Positions 43,909-53,584 of a stretch of 64,000 bases of DNA are shown here, piece by piece; position 1 is the first letter of the stretch; every line of letters starts with the position of its first letter. The position numbers were made by a program, and so were the translations under genes. Below the pieces are notes generated by a model. The model worked only from the letters and a program-made list of their open reading frames with translations. It had not been told where the DNA came from and did not search any database. The stretch is from Flavobacterium sp. N502540 (GTDB taxonomy: Bacteria > Bacteroidota > Bacteroidia > Flavobacteriales > Flavobacteriaceae), in the NCBI RefSeq assembly GCF_025947365.1, contig NZ_CP110012.1:1116001-1180000 (forward strand), given 5' to 3'.

Positions 43909-44223
43909 TTATTCCACCGAAATAATCTGCGTTACCTTAATATGACTTTCATCTTCGGTTTTCCAGACTTCCCCTTTTACCGAGACAACATCGCCTATTT
44001 TTAAGGTTTTGTAATTTTGTGGGCCACCCACATTTAAAATGCTAATTGTTGCGAAATATACCTCTTTAGCAGCTGTTGAGATTTTTGCCGTATAACCGTC
44101 TTTTCCCGACTCGATTGCATCTACTTTACCGGTAATCGTACTATTATTATTTTTCATGGAAGTACAGGAAATCATTAGAACCAGCACAACAAACAGCAAG
44201 CTTATTCTTTTTAGATTTTTCAT
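43909..44223 (-). CDS. Small lipoprotein, possibly OB-fold
   Basis: 104 residues. Signal and lipobox SLLFVVLVLMISC (acylated Cys). The mature part (TITGKVDAIESGKDGYTAKI ... GDVVSVKGEVWKTEDESHIK VTQI in pieces) has the strand pattern of an OB-type fold. Unknown function; probably an outer-membrane-linked lipoprotein. Confidence 0.7.
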   Translation of the reverse strand: MKNLKRISLLFVVLVLMISCTSMKNNNSTITGKVDAIESGKDGYTAKISTAAKEVYFATISILNVGGPQNYKTLKIGDVVSVKGEVWKTEDESHIKVTQIISVE

Positions 44224-44280
44224 ATAGATAGTTTAACTCCAGACTTAAGGAAATTTGATTAAAACTACAACGTGATGCTT

Positions 44281-44646
44281 TTACTGCAATTGAATACAGC
44301 TGCCGGCAATTACTTTCAGATTTTCATCAAACTGTTTCCAAACCCTGATATATCTGAAAGTTCCGTTAAAGGAATTATGATTAAAGCTCCCTTTTAATAA
44401 AATCGTTACCGCAACTACAGCAGAGTCATCGATTACGTTTATAGTCTGATCTGAGGCTTCTAATACATCTATTTGCATCTTACCTGAACGATACGAATTT
44501 AAATCAAACTCTTTCGTAATGGTTTGTCCGTCCGGTAAATTAAAAAGTAAATCGTCATGCAGCATCTTTTCCAAAGCTGGAATATCTGCACTTTTCATGG
44601 CCGTTAATAGTTCAATCTCAGCATTTACAATAGTTTCTATTTTCAT
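44281..44646 (-). CDS. NTF2/SnoaL-like (DUF4440) protein
   Basis: 121 residues without a signal peptide. The pattern of a helical start (ETIVNAEIELLTAMKSADIP) followed by a curved beta-sheet (LLFNLPDGQTITKEFDLNSY, VAVTILLKGSFNHNSFNGTF, FRYIRVWKQF) is that of a cone-shaped NTF2 fold. Such domains bind small molecules or act as enzymes; there is no clue to the ligand. Eighteen bases after the S41 protease gene, so part of the HupE-deaminase-protease operon. Confidence 0.75.
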   Translation of the reverse strand: MKIETIVNAEIELLTAMKSADIPALEKMLHDDLLFNLPDGQTITKEFDLNSYRSGKMQIDVLEASDQTINVIDDSAVVAVTILLKGSFNHNSFNGTFRYIRVWKQFDENLKVIAGSCIQLQ

Positions 44647-44663
44647 CTGATGAAGATTAGGGA

Positions 44664-46241
44664 TTACTTGTTTGGTTTCAAAACAGCCTTGATCATGGCA
44701 TCTTCTTTTAAAATAACATCGTAGTAATATAATTCGCCATACAATTGTCTGGCAAACTCAGCGGTGATATATCGATTCACCAATGCTTTGGTTTTGTCAA
44801 ATTTCAAATCTAAACCGGCTGACAACACATAGGTTTTGAACTTTTTAAAATACAGATCAGAACTCTTCATCTTTGCCAAAAACTCGTTAAAATGGAGTCC
44901 GGCAAATACACCTCTGTTTTTATCCAATTCTTCAAAAACGAAATGCCCCACAATTCCGGTTTGCATCAGGTAGGCCACATTTTCATTCCCATGCTCGGCC
45001 TCTATCGGCACGAAAACATCAGGAACAATTCCGCCACCGCCATATACAATTTTACCTTTTGGCGTTTTAAACTTTAAAGAATCGGCCACTTTTATACTGT
45101 CTTTTGCATAAAGTTCGCCTGATTTTATACGGGCTTCAGATTCCTTAAAATAGTCTTCATTCCCTTTTTTATAAGGCTTCTGAATCGATCTTCCGGTTGG
45201 GGTGTAATAACGGGCCACGGTCAGTCTCACTGCCGATCCGTCGTTGAAATCCATTTCACGCTGCACCAGACCTTTTCCAAAAGAACGTCGCCCTACAATG
45301 GTACCACGGTCGTTATCCTGCAATGCTCCTGCCAGAATTTCACTGGCCGATGCACTGTTTTCATTAATCAGCACATATACTTTACCGGTTTCAAAACTGC
45401 CTGCTTTGGTTGCATAAGTCTTCTCGGTTGTACCGTTTTTATTTTTAGTAAAAACGATCAGCTGTTTGTCTTTTAAAAATTCATCTGCAATTGCAATGGC
45501 TTCTTCCATATAACCACCGCCATTGTCACGAAGGTCAATCACCAGCGACTCGATTCCTTTTTGCTTCAATCGATCCAGACCACTCTTAAACTCATTAAAA
45601 GTAGTTTCGGCAAAACGATTGATTTTGATATATCCGGCATTATTCCCCAGCAGCAATGATGCATCAACGCTTTTGATTGGAATAATATCTCTTTTTACTT
45701 TAAACTTAAGCTTCTTTTGTTCTGATCTTCTAAAAACAGTCAGTTCAATCTCAGATCCTTTTAATCCTTTTAATTTAGAAAACAAAATATCTGAAGACAA
45801 TCTGCGTCCGAACAATTTGGTTTTTCCGGCAAATAGAATGCGGTCCCCGGACTTTATTCCGGCTTTTGCCGAAGGTCCATTTTCAATTGGTTTTATAATG
45901 GCAACAGAATCTTTATACATGTAAAAATTAATCCCAATCCCTACAAAATCTCCTTTCATGCTTTCGGCTACTTCGGCCTGTTCTGTTGGCGGAATATAAA
46001 CGGAATGCGGATCTAATTTTGACAAGATATTGTCGACTGTAAGATTTACAATTGAATCGGTGTTGATACTGTCAACATATTCATTATTGATAAAATCGAT
46101 CAGCTTATTCAGTTTGGTTTTTGAGTAATTTTTAGCCAAAAGCTGATCATCCGCGGGAGCATTCATCAGGCTTCCGAGAACGATACCCAGAGCTAAGGTC
46201 GCTCCGATAACAAGTGGTAAATATTTTGAATTAAATTTCAT
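44664..46241 (-). CDS. C-terminal processing peptidase (S41 family) with PDZ domain
   Basis: 525 residues. An N-terminal membrane/signal segment (YLPLVIGATLALGIVLGSLM) is followed by a PDZ domain (KPIENGPSAKAGIKSGDRIL) and the S41 catalytic core. The serine is in NENSASASEILAG (Ser296-Ser300 block) and the general base is Lys323 in SFGKGLVQ. It cuts envelope proteins near their C-terminus in the periplasm. Its ATG directly abuts the stop of the deaminase gene, so it is translated as part of an operon. Confidence 0.93.
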   Translation of the reverse strand: MKFNSKYLPLVIGATLALGIVLGSLMNAPADDQLLAKNYSKTKLNKLIDFINNEYVDSINTDSIVNLTVDNILSKLDPHSVYIPPTEQAEVAESMKGDFVGIGINFYMYKDSVAIIKPIENGPSAKAGIKSGDRILFAGKTKLFGRRLSSDILFSKLKGLKGSEIELTVFRRSEQKKLKFKVKRDIIPIKSVDASLLLGNNAGYIKINRFAETTFNEFKSGLDRLKQKGIESLVIDLRDNGGGYMEEAIAIADEFLKDKQLIVFTKNKNGTTEKTYATKAGSFETGKVYVLINENSASASEILAGALQDNDRGTIVGRRSFGKGLVQREMDFNDGSAVRLTVARYYTPTGRSIQKPYKKGNEDYFKESEARIKSGELYAKDSIKVADSLKFKTPKGKIVYGGGGIVPDVFVPIEAEHGNENVAYLMQTGIVGHFVFEELDKNRGVFAGLHFNEFLAKMKSSDLYFKKFKTYVLSAGLDLKFDKTKALVNRYITAEFARQLYGELYYYDVILKEDAMIKAVLKPNK

Positions 46242-46673
46242 TTACTCTTCTAAAACAGGAATATGTTCAACTTCAACACCTGCTTTTATTAAAAACTGAA
46301 TTCCGGAATCGTCCCGATATCCGTCATGATACACCACTCTTTTTATACCCGACTGATGTATTAATTTACTGCATTCTTTGCAAGGCGAAAGTGTAATATA
46401 CAAAGTCGCCCCTTCACAGGATTGCGTTGATCTTGCTACTTTCAAAATTGCGTTTGCCTCGGCATGAAGAACGTCCCAACGGGTTAATCCTTCCTCATCT
46501 TCACAGCAATTTTCAAAACCAGACGGGGTACCATTGTATCCATCCGAAATAATCATCCGGTCTTTCACAATGATGGCACCTACCTGCTTTCGTTTGCAAT
46601 ACGACAATAAACTCCATTCTTTGGCAATCCGCAGATAAGCTTTGTCGTATTTATTTAATTTTTTTTTCTTCAT
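46242..46673 (-). CDS. dCMP deaminase family protein (cytidine/deoxycytidylate deaminase fold)
   Basis: 143 residues. The zinc site has all three ligands: the first His and the catalytic Glu in HAEANAIL, and two cysteines in PCKECSKLI. ATLYITLSPCKECS is typical of deoxycytidylate deaminase, which makes dUMP from dCMP for thymidylate synthesis. A four-cysteine insert region (FENCCEDEEG) also fits the family. Operon with HupE-like and S41 protease. Confidence 0.92.
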   Translation of the reverse strand: MKKKKLNKYDKAYLRIAKEWSLLSYCKRKQVGAIIVKDRMIISDGYNGTPSGFENCCEDEEGLTRWDVLHAEANAILKVARSTQSCEGATLYITLSPCKECSKLIHQSGIKRVVYHDGYRDDSGIQFLIKAGVEVEHIPVLEE

Positions 46674-46678
46674 TTATT

Positions 46679-47272
46679 TTATCTGTTCCAAATTGGGCTT
46701 TCAATAATCATGGGAATAACCACTCCGATAACAAAAGCCGACATTACAAGTGCCCAATCGCGTTTTGAAAAACGAAATATGGTCTGCACAATATAAGATA
46801 GTATCAAAACTACAAAAACCACAACCAGTTGTGCTGCTTCAATTCCTAAAGCAAATTCTCCTAAAGGTAGTAATTTTGAACCAGGTGACCCTCCTAAAAT
46901 TGTTTTGAAATAATTCGAGAATCCAAGTCCATGTATAATTCCAAAAAATAAGGTCACAAAAAACACTACATTCAAACCGTCATTTTTAGAGTTCTTTCCG
47001 GCTGTTAAAAGATTAAAAACTGCGGTAATTAAAATCGTTATGGGGATTAAAAACTCAACAGTATTTACTTTTATCGCAATAATTCCGTAAACAGAAAGCA
47101 ATAAAGCCAGTGTATGACCAATTGTAAAAACAGAAACGAGAAGCAAAATACGTTTCCAGTCTTTAAACAAATAAGGGGTTGTTAATGCAATTAAAAAAAG
47201 AACGTGATCATAAGCGTTAATATCTAAAACATGCTTTAATCCTATTTGAAAATAAATCCAAAATTCTGACAT
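46679..47272 (-). CDS. HupE/UreJ-like integral membrane protein
   Basis: 197 residues with about six helices, including a KHVLDINAYDHVLFLIALTT start motif (His-rich metal-like), SVFTIGHTLALLLSVYGIIA with GHT, and VTLFFGIIHGLGFSNYFKTI with a GxxHGLGF motif. These marks are those of HupE/UreJ-type proteins, thought to take up nickel or cobalt. No hydrogenase or urease gene is in the window, so the metal is inferred. First gene of its operon, five bases before the deaminase. Confidence 0.85.
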   Translation of the reverse strand: MSEFWIYFQIGLKHVLDINAYDHVLFLIALTTPYLFKDWKRILLLVSVFTIGHTLALLLSVYGIIAIKVNTVEFLIPITILITAVFNLLTAGKNSKNDGLNVVFFVTLFFGIIHGLGFSNYFKTILGGSPGSKLLPLGEFALGIEAAQLVVVFVVLILSYIVQTIFRFSKRDWALVMSAFVIGVVIPMIIESPIWNR

Positions 47273-47413
47273 AAGGGTACTCTATTATAATGATTAGGGG
47301 TTGTAAACTTACGATTTATTTTGAACAATTATAGATGTCCCAAACTAAAACAACCGATAAAAATTAAGTTAAATTTTATGAGAACTTTAAAATTAATAAT
47401 TTAAAATAAAAAT

Positions 47414-47421
47414 TATCTTTG
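47414..47421 (+). promoter_or_regulatory. -7 element of the TerB-like gene
   Basis: TATCTTTG, an exact TAnnTTTG match, 22 bases before the ATG at 47444. No suitable TTG is found 19-20 bases upstream. Confidence 0.45.
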
Positions 47422-47443
47422 TAGGATAAAAAAAACCATAATT

Positions 47444-47875
47444 ATGTCATTTTCAGATTTATTTGATAGCGAATTCAAACAAAGAAACAAAGGTCACTTT
47501 TCTGCTATTGTTCGTGTAGCACTAGCTGATGGAATTGTACATCCTGAAGAAAAAAATTTCTTGGATAAATTGGCTGCACGTTTAGAAATTTCAGAAACTG
47601 AATACGAAGAAATTCTTAACGACCCATTAAAATACCCTATCAATCCTCCTTATTTGCACGTACAGCGTTTAGAGCGTTTGTATGATTTAACAAGAATGGT
47701 ACACGTAGATCACCATCTTGAAGACCAACAAGAAGTGATGTTACGAAAATTAGGTATCGCTTTAGGTTTTACACCAAGCAACGTAAACTATATCATTTCT
47801 AAAGCATTATCATTAGTTGACAAAAAAGTAGACGGTGATACTTTTGTTTACGAAATGCAACACATGCATAAATAG
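47444..47875 (+). CDS. TerB-like protein
   Basis: 143 residues, all-alpha and cytoplasmic. The acidic HFSAIVRVALADGIVHPEEK segment with D/E metal positions is the TerB signature; a second such set occurs at DLTRMVHVDHHLEDQQEVML. TerB-like domains bind metals and are linked to stress and tellurite-type loci, but single-copy forms like this are general housekeeping proteins in Bacteroidota. No other ter gene is present. Monocistronic, ended by 47930-47969. Confidence 0.88.
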   Translation: MSFSDLFDSEFKQRNKGHFSAIVRVALADGIVHPEEKNFLDKLAARLEISETEYEEILNDPLKYPINPPYLHVQRLERLYDLTRMVHVDHHLEDQQEVMLRKLGIALGFTPSNVNYIISKALSLVDKKVDGDTFVYEMQHMHK

Positions 47876-47929
47876 TATTCAGTCGCAGTTTTCAGTTTTC
47901 AGACTGATAGCTAAAACTAAATAAAAAAT

Positions 47930-47969
47930 AAACCCGAGAGTTTTGAACTGTCGGGTTTTCTGTTTTTAG
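47930..47969 (+). terminator. Terminator after the TerB-like gene
   Basis: AACCCGA / TCGGGTT stem around an AACTG-containing loop, followed by TTCTGTTTTT. Confidence 0.7.
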
Positions 47970-47987
47970 ACCGAAGCTAAAATTTAC

Positions 47988-48028
47988 CGCAAAAGAAACC
48001 CGACAGGTTTTAAAAACCTGTCGGGTTT
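47988..48028 (-). terminator. Terminator after fructose-bisphosphatase gene
   Basis: Perfect 15-bp stem AAACCCGACAGGTTT (47996-48010) / AAACCTGTCGGGTTT (48014-48028); on the minus strand followed by C and four T residues. Shares its core with 17698-17730. Confidence 0.85.
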
Positions 48029-48049
48029 GAAACGAACCAAAAACGGAGA

Positions 48050-49057
48050 TTACTCTGTTTCCGCCATAAATTCTTCTGCTTTTTCGACCATGTTGTAACT
48101 TCCGCAGAAAAACGGAACTCTTTGGTGCAATTCAGTTGGCTTTATTTCCATAATTCTTCCAAAACCATCTGTTGCTTTTCCACCTGCCTGTTCTGCAATA
48201 AAAGCCATAGGATTACATTCGTACAACAAACGCAGTTTCCCTTTTGGTGCTTTTGAACTGGTTGGATAGATATAAATTCCTCCTTTGATCATATTTCGAT
48301 GAAAATCGGAAACTAAACTTCCGATATATCTTGAAGTGTAAGGCCTGTCTTCTTCTTCTCTCTGACAATATTTGATATAATTTTTTACTCCTTGTGGAAA
48401 GTGAACATAATTTCCTTCATTGACAGAATAGATATTCCCATTTTGTGGAAATTTCATATTAGGATGTGAAAGATAGAATGTTCCAATCGCAGGGTTTAAA
48501 GTAAATCCGTTTACACCATGCCCTGTTGTGTATACCAACATTGTTGATGTTCCGTAGATTACATATCCTGCTGCTACCTGATTGACTCCCGGTTGTAAAA
48601 AATCCTCGCTTGTAACCGGAGTTCCGATAGGTGTGATTCTTCTGAAAACCGAAAAAATGGTTCCCACTGATACATTCACATCGATATTTGAAGATCCGTC
48701 CAGCGGATCCATTAAGATCACGTACTTATTATTATGACTGTTGTCGCTCCCCTGAACAGTAATAAAATCGTCGTTTTCTTCTGAAGCAATACCACAGACA
48801 ATCTCACGGTTAATTAACGTCTGAATAAATACTTCGTTTGCATATACATCTAATTTTTGCTGGTCTTCACCCTGAACATTCTGCTCTCCTGCAGCGCCAA
48901 TGATATCCACCAATCCAGCTTTGTTTACTTTATAGTTTACGACCTTAGCCGCCAAACGTATAGAATTGATGATTCGGGAAAGCTCCCCCGACGAATATTG
49001 AAATGCTTTTTGGTTCTCAATAATAAACTCTCCCAGTGTTTTATTGCGTTCTTCCAT
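48050..49057 (-). CDS. fbp: Fructose-1,6-bisphosphatase, class 1
   Basis: 335 residues, the usual length. It removes the 1-phosphate from fructose-1,6-bisphosphate in gluconeogenesis. Metal site motifs: [32 protein letters not shown] in two parts (DPLDGSSN is the family signature), [20 protein letters not shown], and a [20 protein letters not shown] end. Single gene with its own terminator. Confidence 0.97.
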   Translation of the reverse strand: MEERNKTLGEFIIENQKAFQYSSGELSRIINSIRLAAKVVNYKVNKAGLVDIIGAAGEQNVQGEDQQKLDVYANEVFIQTLINREIVCGIASEENDDFITVQGSDNSHNNKYVILMDPLDGSSNIDVNVSVGTIFSVFRRITPIGTPVTSEDFLQPGVNQVAAGYVIYGTSTMLVYTTGHGVNGFTLNPAIGTFYLSHPNMKFPQNGNIYSVNEGNYVHFPQGVKNYIKYCQREEEDRPYTSRYIGSLVSDFHRNMIKGGIYIYPTSSKAPKGKLRLLYECNPMAFIAEQAGGKATDGFGRIMEIKPTELHQRVPFFCGSYNMVEKAEEFMAETE

Positions 49058-49149
49058 TACTAAATCGTTGTAGTTTTGTTTTTAAGTCACAAATATCGTT
49101 TTTTTTGTGAGAATGGTTTAAAAATTATTTCGTTAGTTTGCCACTATTG

Positions 49150-49157
49150 TATATTTG
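49150..49157 (+). promoter_or_regulatory. -7 element upstream of the acetyltransferase gene
   Basis: TATATTTG, an exact TAnnTTTG match, about 70 bases before the ATG at 49229. Confidence 0.4.
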
Positions 49158-49228
49158 CTAAACAAAGCCCTAAAGTACTGAGCAAAAGAATACTTTTTTA
49201 GCTAATAAACGCTTAATAATAAGAATAT

Positions 49229-49717
49229 ATGAATATTAGAAAAGGGAATCCTGAAGACATGAAATCGGTTCTGGGATTAATACGGGAGTTGGCAATATTC
49301 GAAAAAGAACCAAATGCCGTAGTGATTACAGAAGCAGATTTAATACGTGACGGTTTTGGTGAAAAACCACTGTTTCATGTGTTTGTTGCAGAAATTGATA
49401 CTGACGAAAATCATAAAGAAATTGTTGGAATTGCGTTCTACTATTACCGCTACTCTACCTGGAAAGGAAAAACAATACACCTTGAAGATTTGGTCGTTAA
49501 AGAAAAGATGAGAGGTACAGGTTTAGGGTCTGCACTTTATGCCGAAATCATAAAACAGGGAAAGCGGGATAATGTACTCAGAATCGATTGGAATGTTTTA
49601 GACTGGAATACTCCTGCTGTAAAATTCTACGAGAATTCGGGTGCAAAAATCCTTGAAGACTGGAGAGTTGTTCAAATGGACGAAACAGGAATTAATTCGT
49701 TTTTAGAAAAATTATAA
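49229..49717 (+). CDS. GNAT family N-acetyltransferase
   Basis: 162 residues. Complete GNAT fold: IRKGNPEDMKSVLGLIRELA, ADLIRDGFG, central FVAEIDTDENHKEIVGIAFYY, the acetyl-CoA loop VVKEKMRGTGLGSALYAEII (R/Q-x-x-G-x-G/A) and WNTPAVKFYENSGAKI. The family pattern resembles diamine/thialysine acetyltransferases (DLVV.e..RG.GiG). Substrate unknown. Followed 117 bases later by aspartate kinase. Confidence 0.93.
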   Translation: MNIRKGNPEDMKSVLGLIRELAIFEKEPNAVVITEADLIRDGFGEKPLFHVFVAEIDTDENHKEIVGIAFYYYRYSTWKGKTIHLEDLVVKEKMRGTGLGSALYAEIIKQGKRDNVLRIDWNVLDWNTPAVKFYENSGAKILEDWRVVQMDETGINSFLEKL

Positions 49718-49834
49718 AAAATAATATTTTGCCACGAATTTCATCAATTAATATAGATTCATGGCAGAAAAAATGATAACACATACAAGATTTCATCCGG
49801 TCTGAAATCTGAAATAAAAAATCTAAAATTAAAA

Positions 49835-51094
49835 ATGAGAGTATTTAAATTTGGTGGAGCATCGGTTAAAGATGCCGAAGGAATTAAAAACGTATACGAC
49901 GTTTTACAAAAAGTAGGTTATGAAGATGTGATTTTAGTAGTTTCCGCAATGGGAAAAACAACAAATGCTCTTGAAGTAGTCATCAAAAATTATTTTGATA
50001 AATCATCAGAACTGAGTTCATCCGTACAGGAAATAAAGAAATACCACAATCAAATTTTACTGGATTTGTTTGAGAACGAAGAACATGCTGTTTTTACTGC
50101 TGTAAAAGCATTATTCTCTGAATTGGAGTATTTCCTGGCACACAATAAATCTCCAAACTATAATTTTGTTTACGATCAGATTGTGAGCTTTGGAGAATTG
50201 ATTTCAACGACTATCTTAAGTCATTTTATGAATTTTATGGGCATTCAAACGCAATGGCTTGATGTTCGAAATTTCATCAAAACCAATGCCAACTACCGCG
50301 ATGCAGAAGTAGATTGGGAGATTACACAACAAAACATCAGTAAAAATGTGCCTCGTAAGGTTCTAAACATTACTCAGGGATTCTTAGGTGCCGATGAGAA
50401 TAACTTTACTACCACTTTAGGTCGTGAGGGTTCTGACTATACTGCCGGAATTTTCGCCTACTGCCTGAATGCAGAAAGTGTTACAATTTGGAAAGATGTA
50501 CCGGGAGTTATGAATGCCGATCCGCGTTATTTTGAAAATGCAAGTTTATTAAACCAGATTTCTTATCGTGAAGCGATCGAGCTGGCTTTTTACGGAGCTA
50601 CTGTAATTCACCCAAAAACATTACAGCCTTTACAGAAAAAGGAAATTCCGTTGTACGTAAAATCTTTTGTTAATCCGCTTTTAAAAGGAACCTGTGTTTC
50701 TAAAGGAGTTGATCTGGAGCCCCAATATCCTTGTTTTATCGTAAAAAGAGAACAGCTTTTAATTTCTCTGTCTTCGATTGATTTTTCTTTTATTATGGAA
50801 GAGAACATCAGCGAGATTTTTGCTTTATTTCACCAATTTAAAATAAAAGTAAATCTGATTCAGAATTCTGCCATCAGTTTTTCGGTTTGTGTGGAAGATA
50901 AATTTGGAAACTTTAATGACCTGAATGCGATTCTTTCGAAAAAGTTCAAAGTAGAATTTAGCGAGAATGTGACTTTGTACACCATTCGTCATTTTACAGA
51001 ACAAGCGGCACAAACGGTAGAGGAAAACAAAGCCGTTTTATTAAAACAAGTGAGCCGCGAAACGATGCAAATCGTTACTAAAGAGATTAACTAA
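49835..51094 (+). CDS. lysC: Aspartate kinase
   Basis: 419 residues. It phosphorylates aspartate as the first step to lysine, threonine and methionine. The N-terminal KFGGASVKDAEGIKNVYDVL motif, LVVSAMGKTTNALE, GRGSDYTA-like GREGSDYTAGIFA, WKDVPGVMNADPRYF and ATVIHPKTLQP are all present. The C-terminal about 140 residues hold an ACT regulatory region (ENISEIFALFHQFKIKVNLI QNSAIS in parts), so feedback control is likely. Monofunctional; no fused homoserine dehydrogenase. Gene symbol is by function; ask vs lysC type is not resolved. Confidence 0.93.
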   Translation: MRVFKFGGASVKDAEGIKNVYDVLQKVGYEDVILVVSAMGKTTNALEVVIKNYFDKSSELSSSVQEIKKYHNQILLDLFENEEHAVFTAVKALFSELEYFLAHNKSPNYNFVYDQIVSFGELISTTILSHFMNFMGIQTQWLDVRNFIKTNANYRDAEVDWEITQQNISKNVPRKVLNITQGFLGADENNFTTTLGREGSDYTAGIFAYCLNAESVTIWKDVPGVMNADPRYFENASLLNQISYREAIELAFYGATVIHPKTLQPLQKKEIPLYVKSFVNPLLKGTCVSKGVDLEPQYPCFIVKREQLLISLSSIDFSFIMEENISEIFALFHQFKIKVNLIQNSAISFSVCVEDKFGNFNDLNAILSKKFKVEFSENVTLYTIRHFTEQAAQTVEENKAVLLKQVSRETMQIVTKEIN

Positions 51095-51132
51095 ATCTGT
51101 ATTATACGTTAATTATATAATTCATATACTTA

Positions 51133-51166
51133 AAAAGCTTCACTTTATTGGTGAAGCTTTTTTTTA
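51133..51166 (+). terminator. Terminator between aspartate kinase and the TonB-family gene
   Basis: AAAAGCTTCAC / GTGAAGCTTTT stem (51133-51143 and 51151-51161), followed by a T-run on the plus strand; the A-run before it would also serve the minus strand. Confidence 0.85.
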
Positions 51167-51172
51167 TTCCAA

Positions 51173-53566
51173 TCATCTTGCTCTGTTATTCTCTACTTCT
51201 TCTGTTTTTAATTTCCTGAACGTTTGTTTCTTTGAATTTCCAAAATTATAGGTCGCAACCAGTCTGAAATAGTTTGTTGTATAGGTTCTGTGATAATAGA
51301 TTTCGGTTTGTCCAACATTATAATTTCCGGAAGTTCTAAATTTGTGAAAGATGTCATTGGCTGTAAAATTTAGTCTTAGCGCATCATCAAAAAAGTTTCT
51401 TTCAATCCCAATAGTTACTGTTGACCGATCATCATCATGACCCAATCCGTAACTTCTGTCTCCCAAATACCAGGCAAGCAACTGAATTTTGAACAGATTA
51501 GGGATTGCAAACGTATTGTTCGAATACAAATACAACTGCGGTTTTACAGCCCCAAATTCGTACGAATATTTATGATCAACCGCTTTGCTATAACTGACAC
51601 TTACCGTATTTACAGAACTCCAAATTTTATTCCTGAACGATCTTGAAAGAGAGGCAAAAAAAGTATTTTCTCTATCAAAATTTATCGATCTTAAGATATA
51701 ACTGTTCGGATTATCTCCTCGCAAAGCGGCTCCGGATATAGGATCTATTTTATGTGTATATCCCATTTTAAAATCGAATTTTCTGTAGAATGCGCCAATT
51801 TCAAAAGCATGAACTTTCTCCGGCAACAAATTAGGATTTCCTTCTATGGTCGTAAAGGGATCCTGGTAAATAACAAATGGATTTAAAGACTGATACCGCG
51901 GTCTTGTTATCCTGGAGACATAAGAAACATGTGCTTTTAATTCATCCGAAACATTCATATTCAACAGAACGTTTGGAAAAAAATTAGCATAACTTTTTTT
52001 AAATTCCTGATTTCCGTTAGCATTGGTACGCAAATCATAATTAGTCCACTCCCCTCGGGCGCCAAGCGAATAACTAAACTTTTCACTTAATGCTGACAGG
52101 TAGCTAAAATAAGCTGCACCAATTTTTTCATCGTACTTAAAATCACTTGAAAGCCCTGTGTCAACTTCAAAATCGCCTTCTTTTACTTTCGATACCAAAA
52201 AATTAGTTTCAGAATTAATCACAGCACGGCTAAATTTAGCCCCCATTTCTAATGTTGTATCTTCATCGATCTTTTTAGCATAATCCGTCTGAATGCTTGT
52301 AATATTTATAGTGTTTTTCACATTATTCTTTAAATATTTCTCAGTCACAAAGCTATCGACCAGACCATTTTCATCAATGAAATCATTAACATTTCCATTA
52401 TAGTTAGAATATTGGGTACCCACAAATAATAACGAACCCTGATCATCCGTTACCAGATTGTAATTTAAATTAATGAACTGATTTAATAACACATCATTTT
52501 TAGAAATGTTGGTACTGTAAAGGCTCTTGCCCATGTTATCTGTTATTGCATTTCGACTTTTAACCGCTCCTCCCAGATCTGCAACATTACTGCTATACCC
52601 CAACGTAATGTACTGTTTGTCCGAGAAGGCATATTGTAATCCAAATCCAAAATTGGAATAATTGTTAAATTGTCTTTGCCAATCTGTAGTCAGTTTTGAT
52701 TGCATATACTCGTCGGTACCGGATCTTGTTCTTGTGGTATATAATAATTCCCGACCTTTTCCTAATTGTAATCCGTAATTGGTTATAAAGGAGAATTTGC
52801 CTTTTGTATAATTAAAATCAAACAATGTATTGGTGCTGGTTCCGGCAAATTTTGAAACGGTAACTTGTTGGCTTGCTGTCCCCATCATTCCGCTTTCAAT
52901 ATTCTTTTTGGTAATAATATTGATCACTGCTTTTCCTTCGGCATCATATTTTGAGGAAGGGTTAGAAACAACTTCAATCTTCAAAATTTGCGAAACCGGA
53001 ATTGCAGCAAATCGTTCATTGTTAATCAGAATTCCATTGAGATAAATAATTGCTTCACCTTTTCCAAGCACACTAATTTGTCCATCAGCTGCAATAACAT
53101 TTGGAACTCTGCCTAATAATTCAGTAACAGAACTAGTGGTAGAAAGTAATGTATTTGCGACCTGAACCTCAACCGTTCCGTTTGCTCCATGTTTTAACAA
53201 TGTCGGCTGACTTTTTACAACCACTTCACTCAATTGATTGTTGTGTTCAAAAACTGTAATTGAACCTAAATCTACACGGGCATTTCCTTTATAAACAACA
53301 TTCAAAAACTGATCTTTGAAGGATACAGACGTTAGTTTGAGTATTATTTCTTTCTGATTCACATCAGATAATTGAAAAATACCCTCCAAGAAATCGTGTT
53401 GTTGGATCACTGTAGAATCACGAGCAGATAAAACTGTTGCAGTTCCCATCATTACTTCATTATTACGATCTACAACTTTGCCTGAAATTTGCTGTATCGT
53501 TTGTGCTTGGGTGGGTACCGCTACAATAATTAAACAATAGACACATAGCAGCCTTAAGATTCTCAT
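51173..53566 (-). CDS. Outer-membrane TonB-dependent-type beta-barrel protein
   Basis: 797 residues with a signal peptide (LLCVYCLIIVAVPTQAQ). An N-terminal carboxypeptidase-regulatory-like domain (ISGKVVDRNNEVMMGTATVL) precedes a plug (TVEVQVANTLLSTTSSVTEL LGRVPNV in parts; ILKIEVVSNPSSKYDAEGKA VINIIT in parts) and a barrel ending in ...FRLVATYNF. The pattern fits the outer-membrane beta-barrel family (OMP_b-brl_3). Ligand unknown. The divergent neighbour in gene order is an AraC-type membrane regulator on the same strand, just upstream, which may control it. An inverted repeat at 53585-53610 lies before its start. Confidence 0.9.
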   Translation of the reverse strand: MRILRLLCVYCLIIVAVPTQAQTIQQISGKVVDRNNEVMMGTATVLSARDSTVIQQHDFLEGIFQLSDVNQKEIILKLTSVSFKDQFLNVVYKGNARVDLGSITVFEHNNQLSEVVVKSQPTLLKHGANGTVEVQVANTLLSTTSSVTELLGRVPNVIAADGQISVLGKGEAIIYLNGILINNERFAAIPVSQILKIEVVSNPSSKYDAEGKAVINIITKKNIESGMMGTASQQVTVSKFAGTSTNTLFDFNYTKGKFSFITNYGLQLGKGRELLYTTRTRSGTDEYMQSKLTTDWQRQFNNYSNFGFGLQYAFSDKQYITLGYSSNVADLGGAVKSRNAITDNMGKSLYSTNISKNDVLLNQFINLNYNLVTDDQGSLLFVGTQYSNYNGNVNDFIDENGLVDSFVTEKYLKNNVKNTINITSIQTDYAKKIDEDTTLEMGAKFSRAVINSETNFLVSKVKEGDFEVDTGLSSDFKYDEKIGAAYFSYLSALSEKFSYSLGARGEWTNYDLRTNANGNQEFKKSYANFFPNVLLNMNVSDELKAHVSYVSRITRPRYQSLNPFVIYQDPFTTIEGNPNLLPEKVHAFEIGAFYRKFDFKMGYTHKIDPISGAALRGDNPNSYILRSINFDRENTFFASLSRSFRNKIWSSVNTVSVSYSKAVDHKYSYEFGAVKPQLYLYSNNTFAIPNLFKIQLLAWYLGDRSYGLGHDDDRSTVTIGIERNFFDDALRLNFTANDIFHKFRTSGNYNVGQTEIYYHRTYTTNYFRLVATYNFGNSKKQTFRKLKTEEVENNRAR

Positions 53567-53584
53567 ACCTTTTTTCGATTAAAT

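Noticed and set aside
45523..45924. 133-codon open frame on the plus strand inside the S41 protease gene
   Set aside because: Antisense shadow of a gene with clear PDZ and catalytic motifs.
47444..47875. Tellurite-resistance or phage-defence ter system
   Set aside because: Only a single TerB-like gene is present, with no other ter gene around it.
49718..49834. Leader peptide before aspartate kinase
   Set aside because: The short frame (starting near 49769) has no run of Lys, Thr or Met codons and no terminator follows it.
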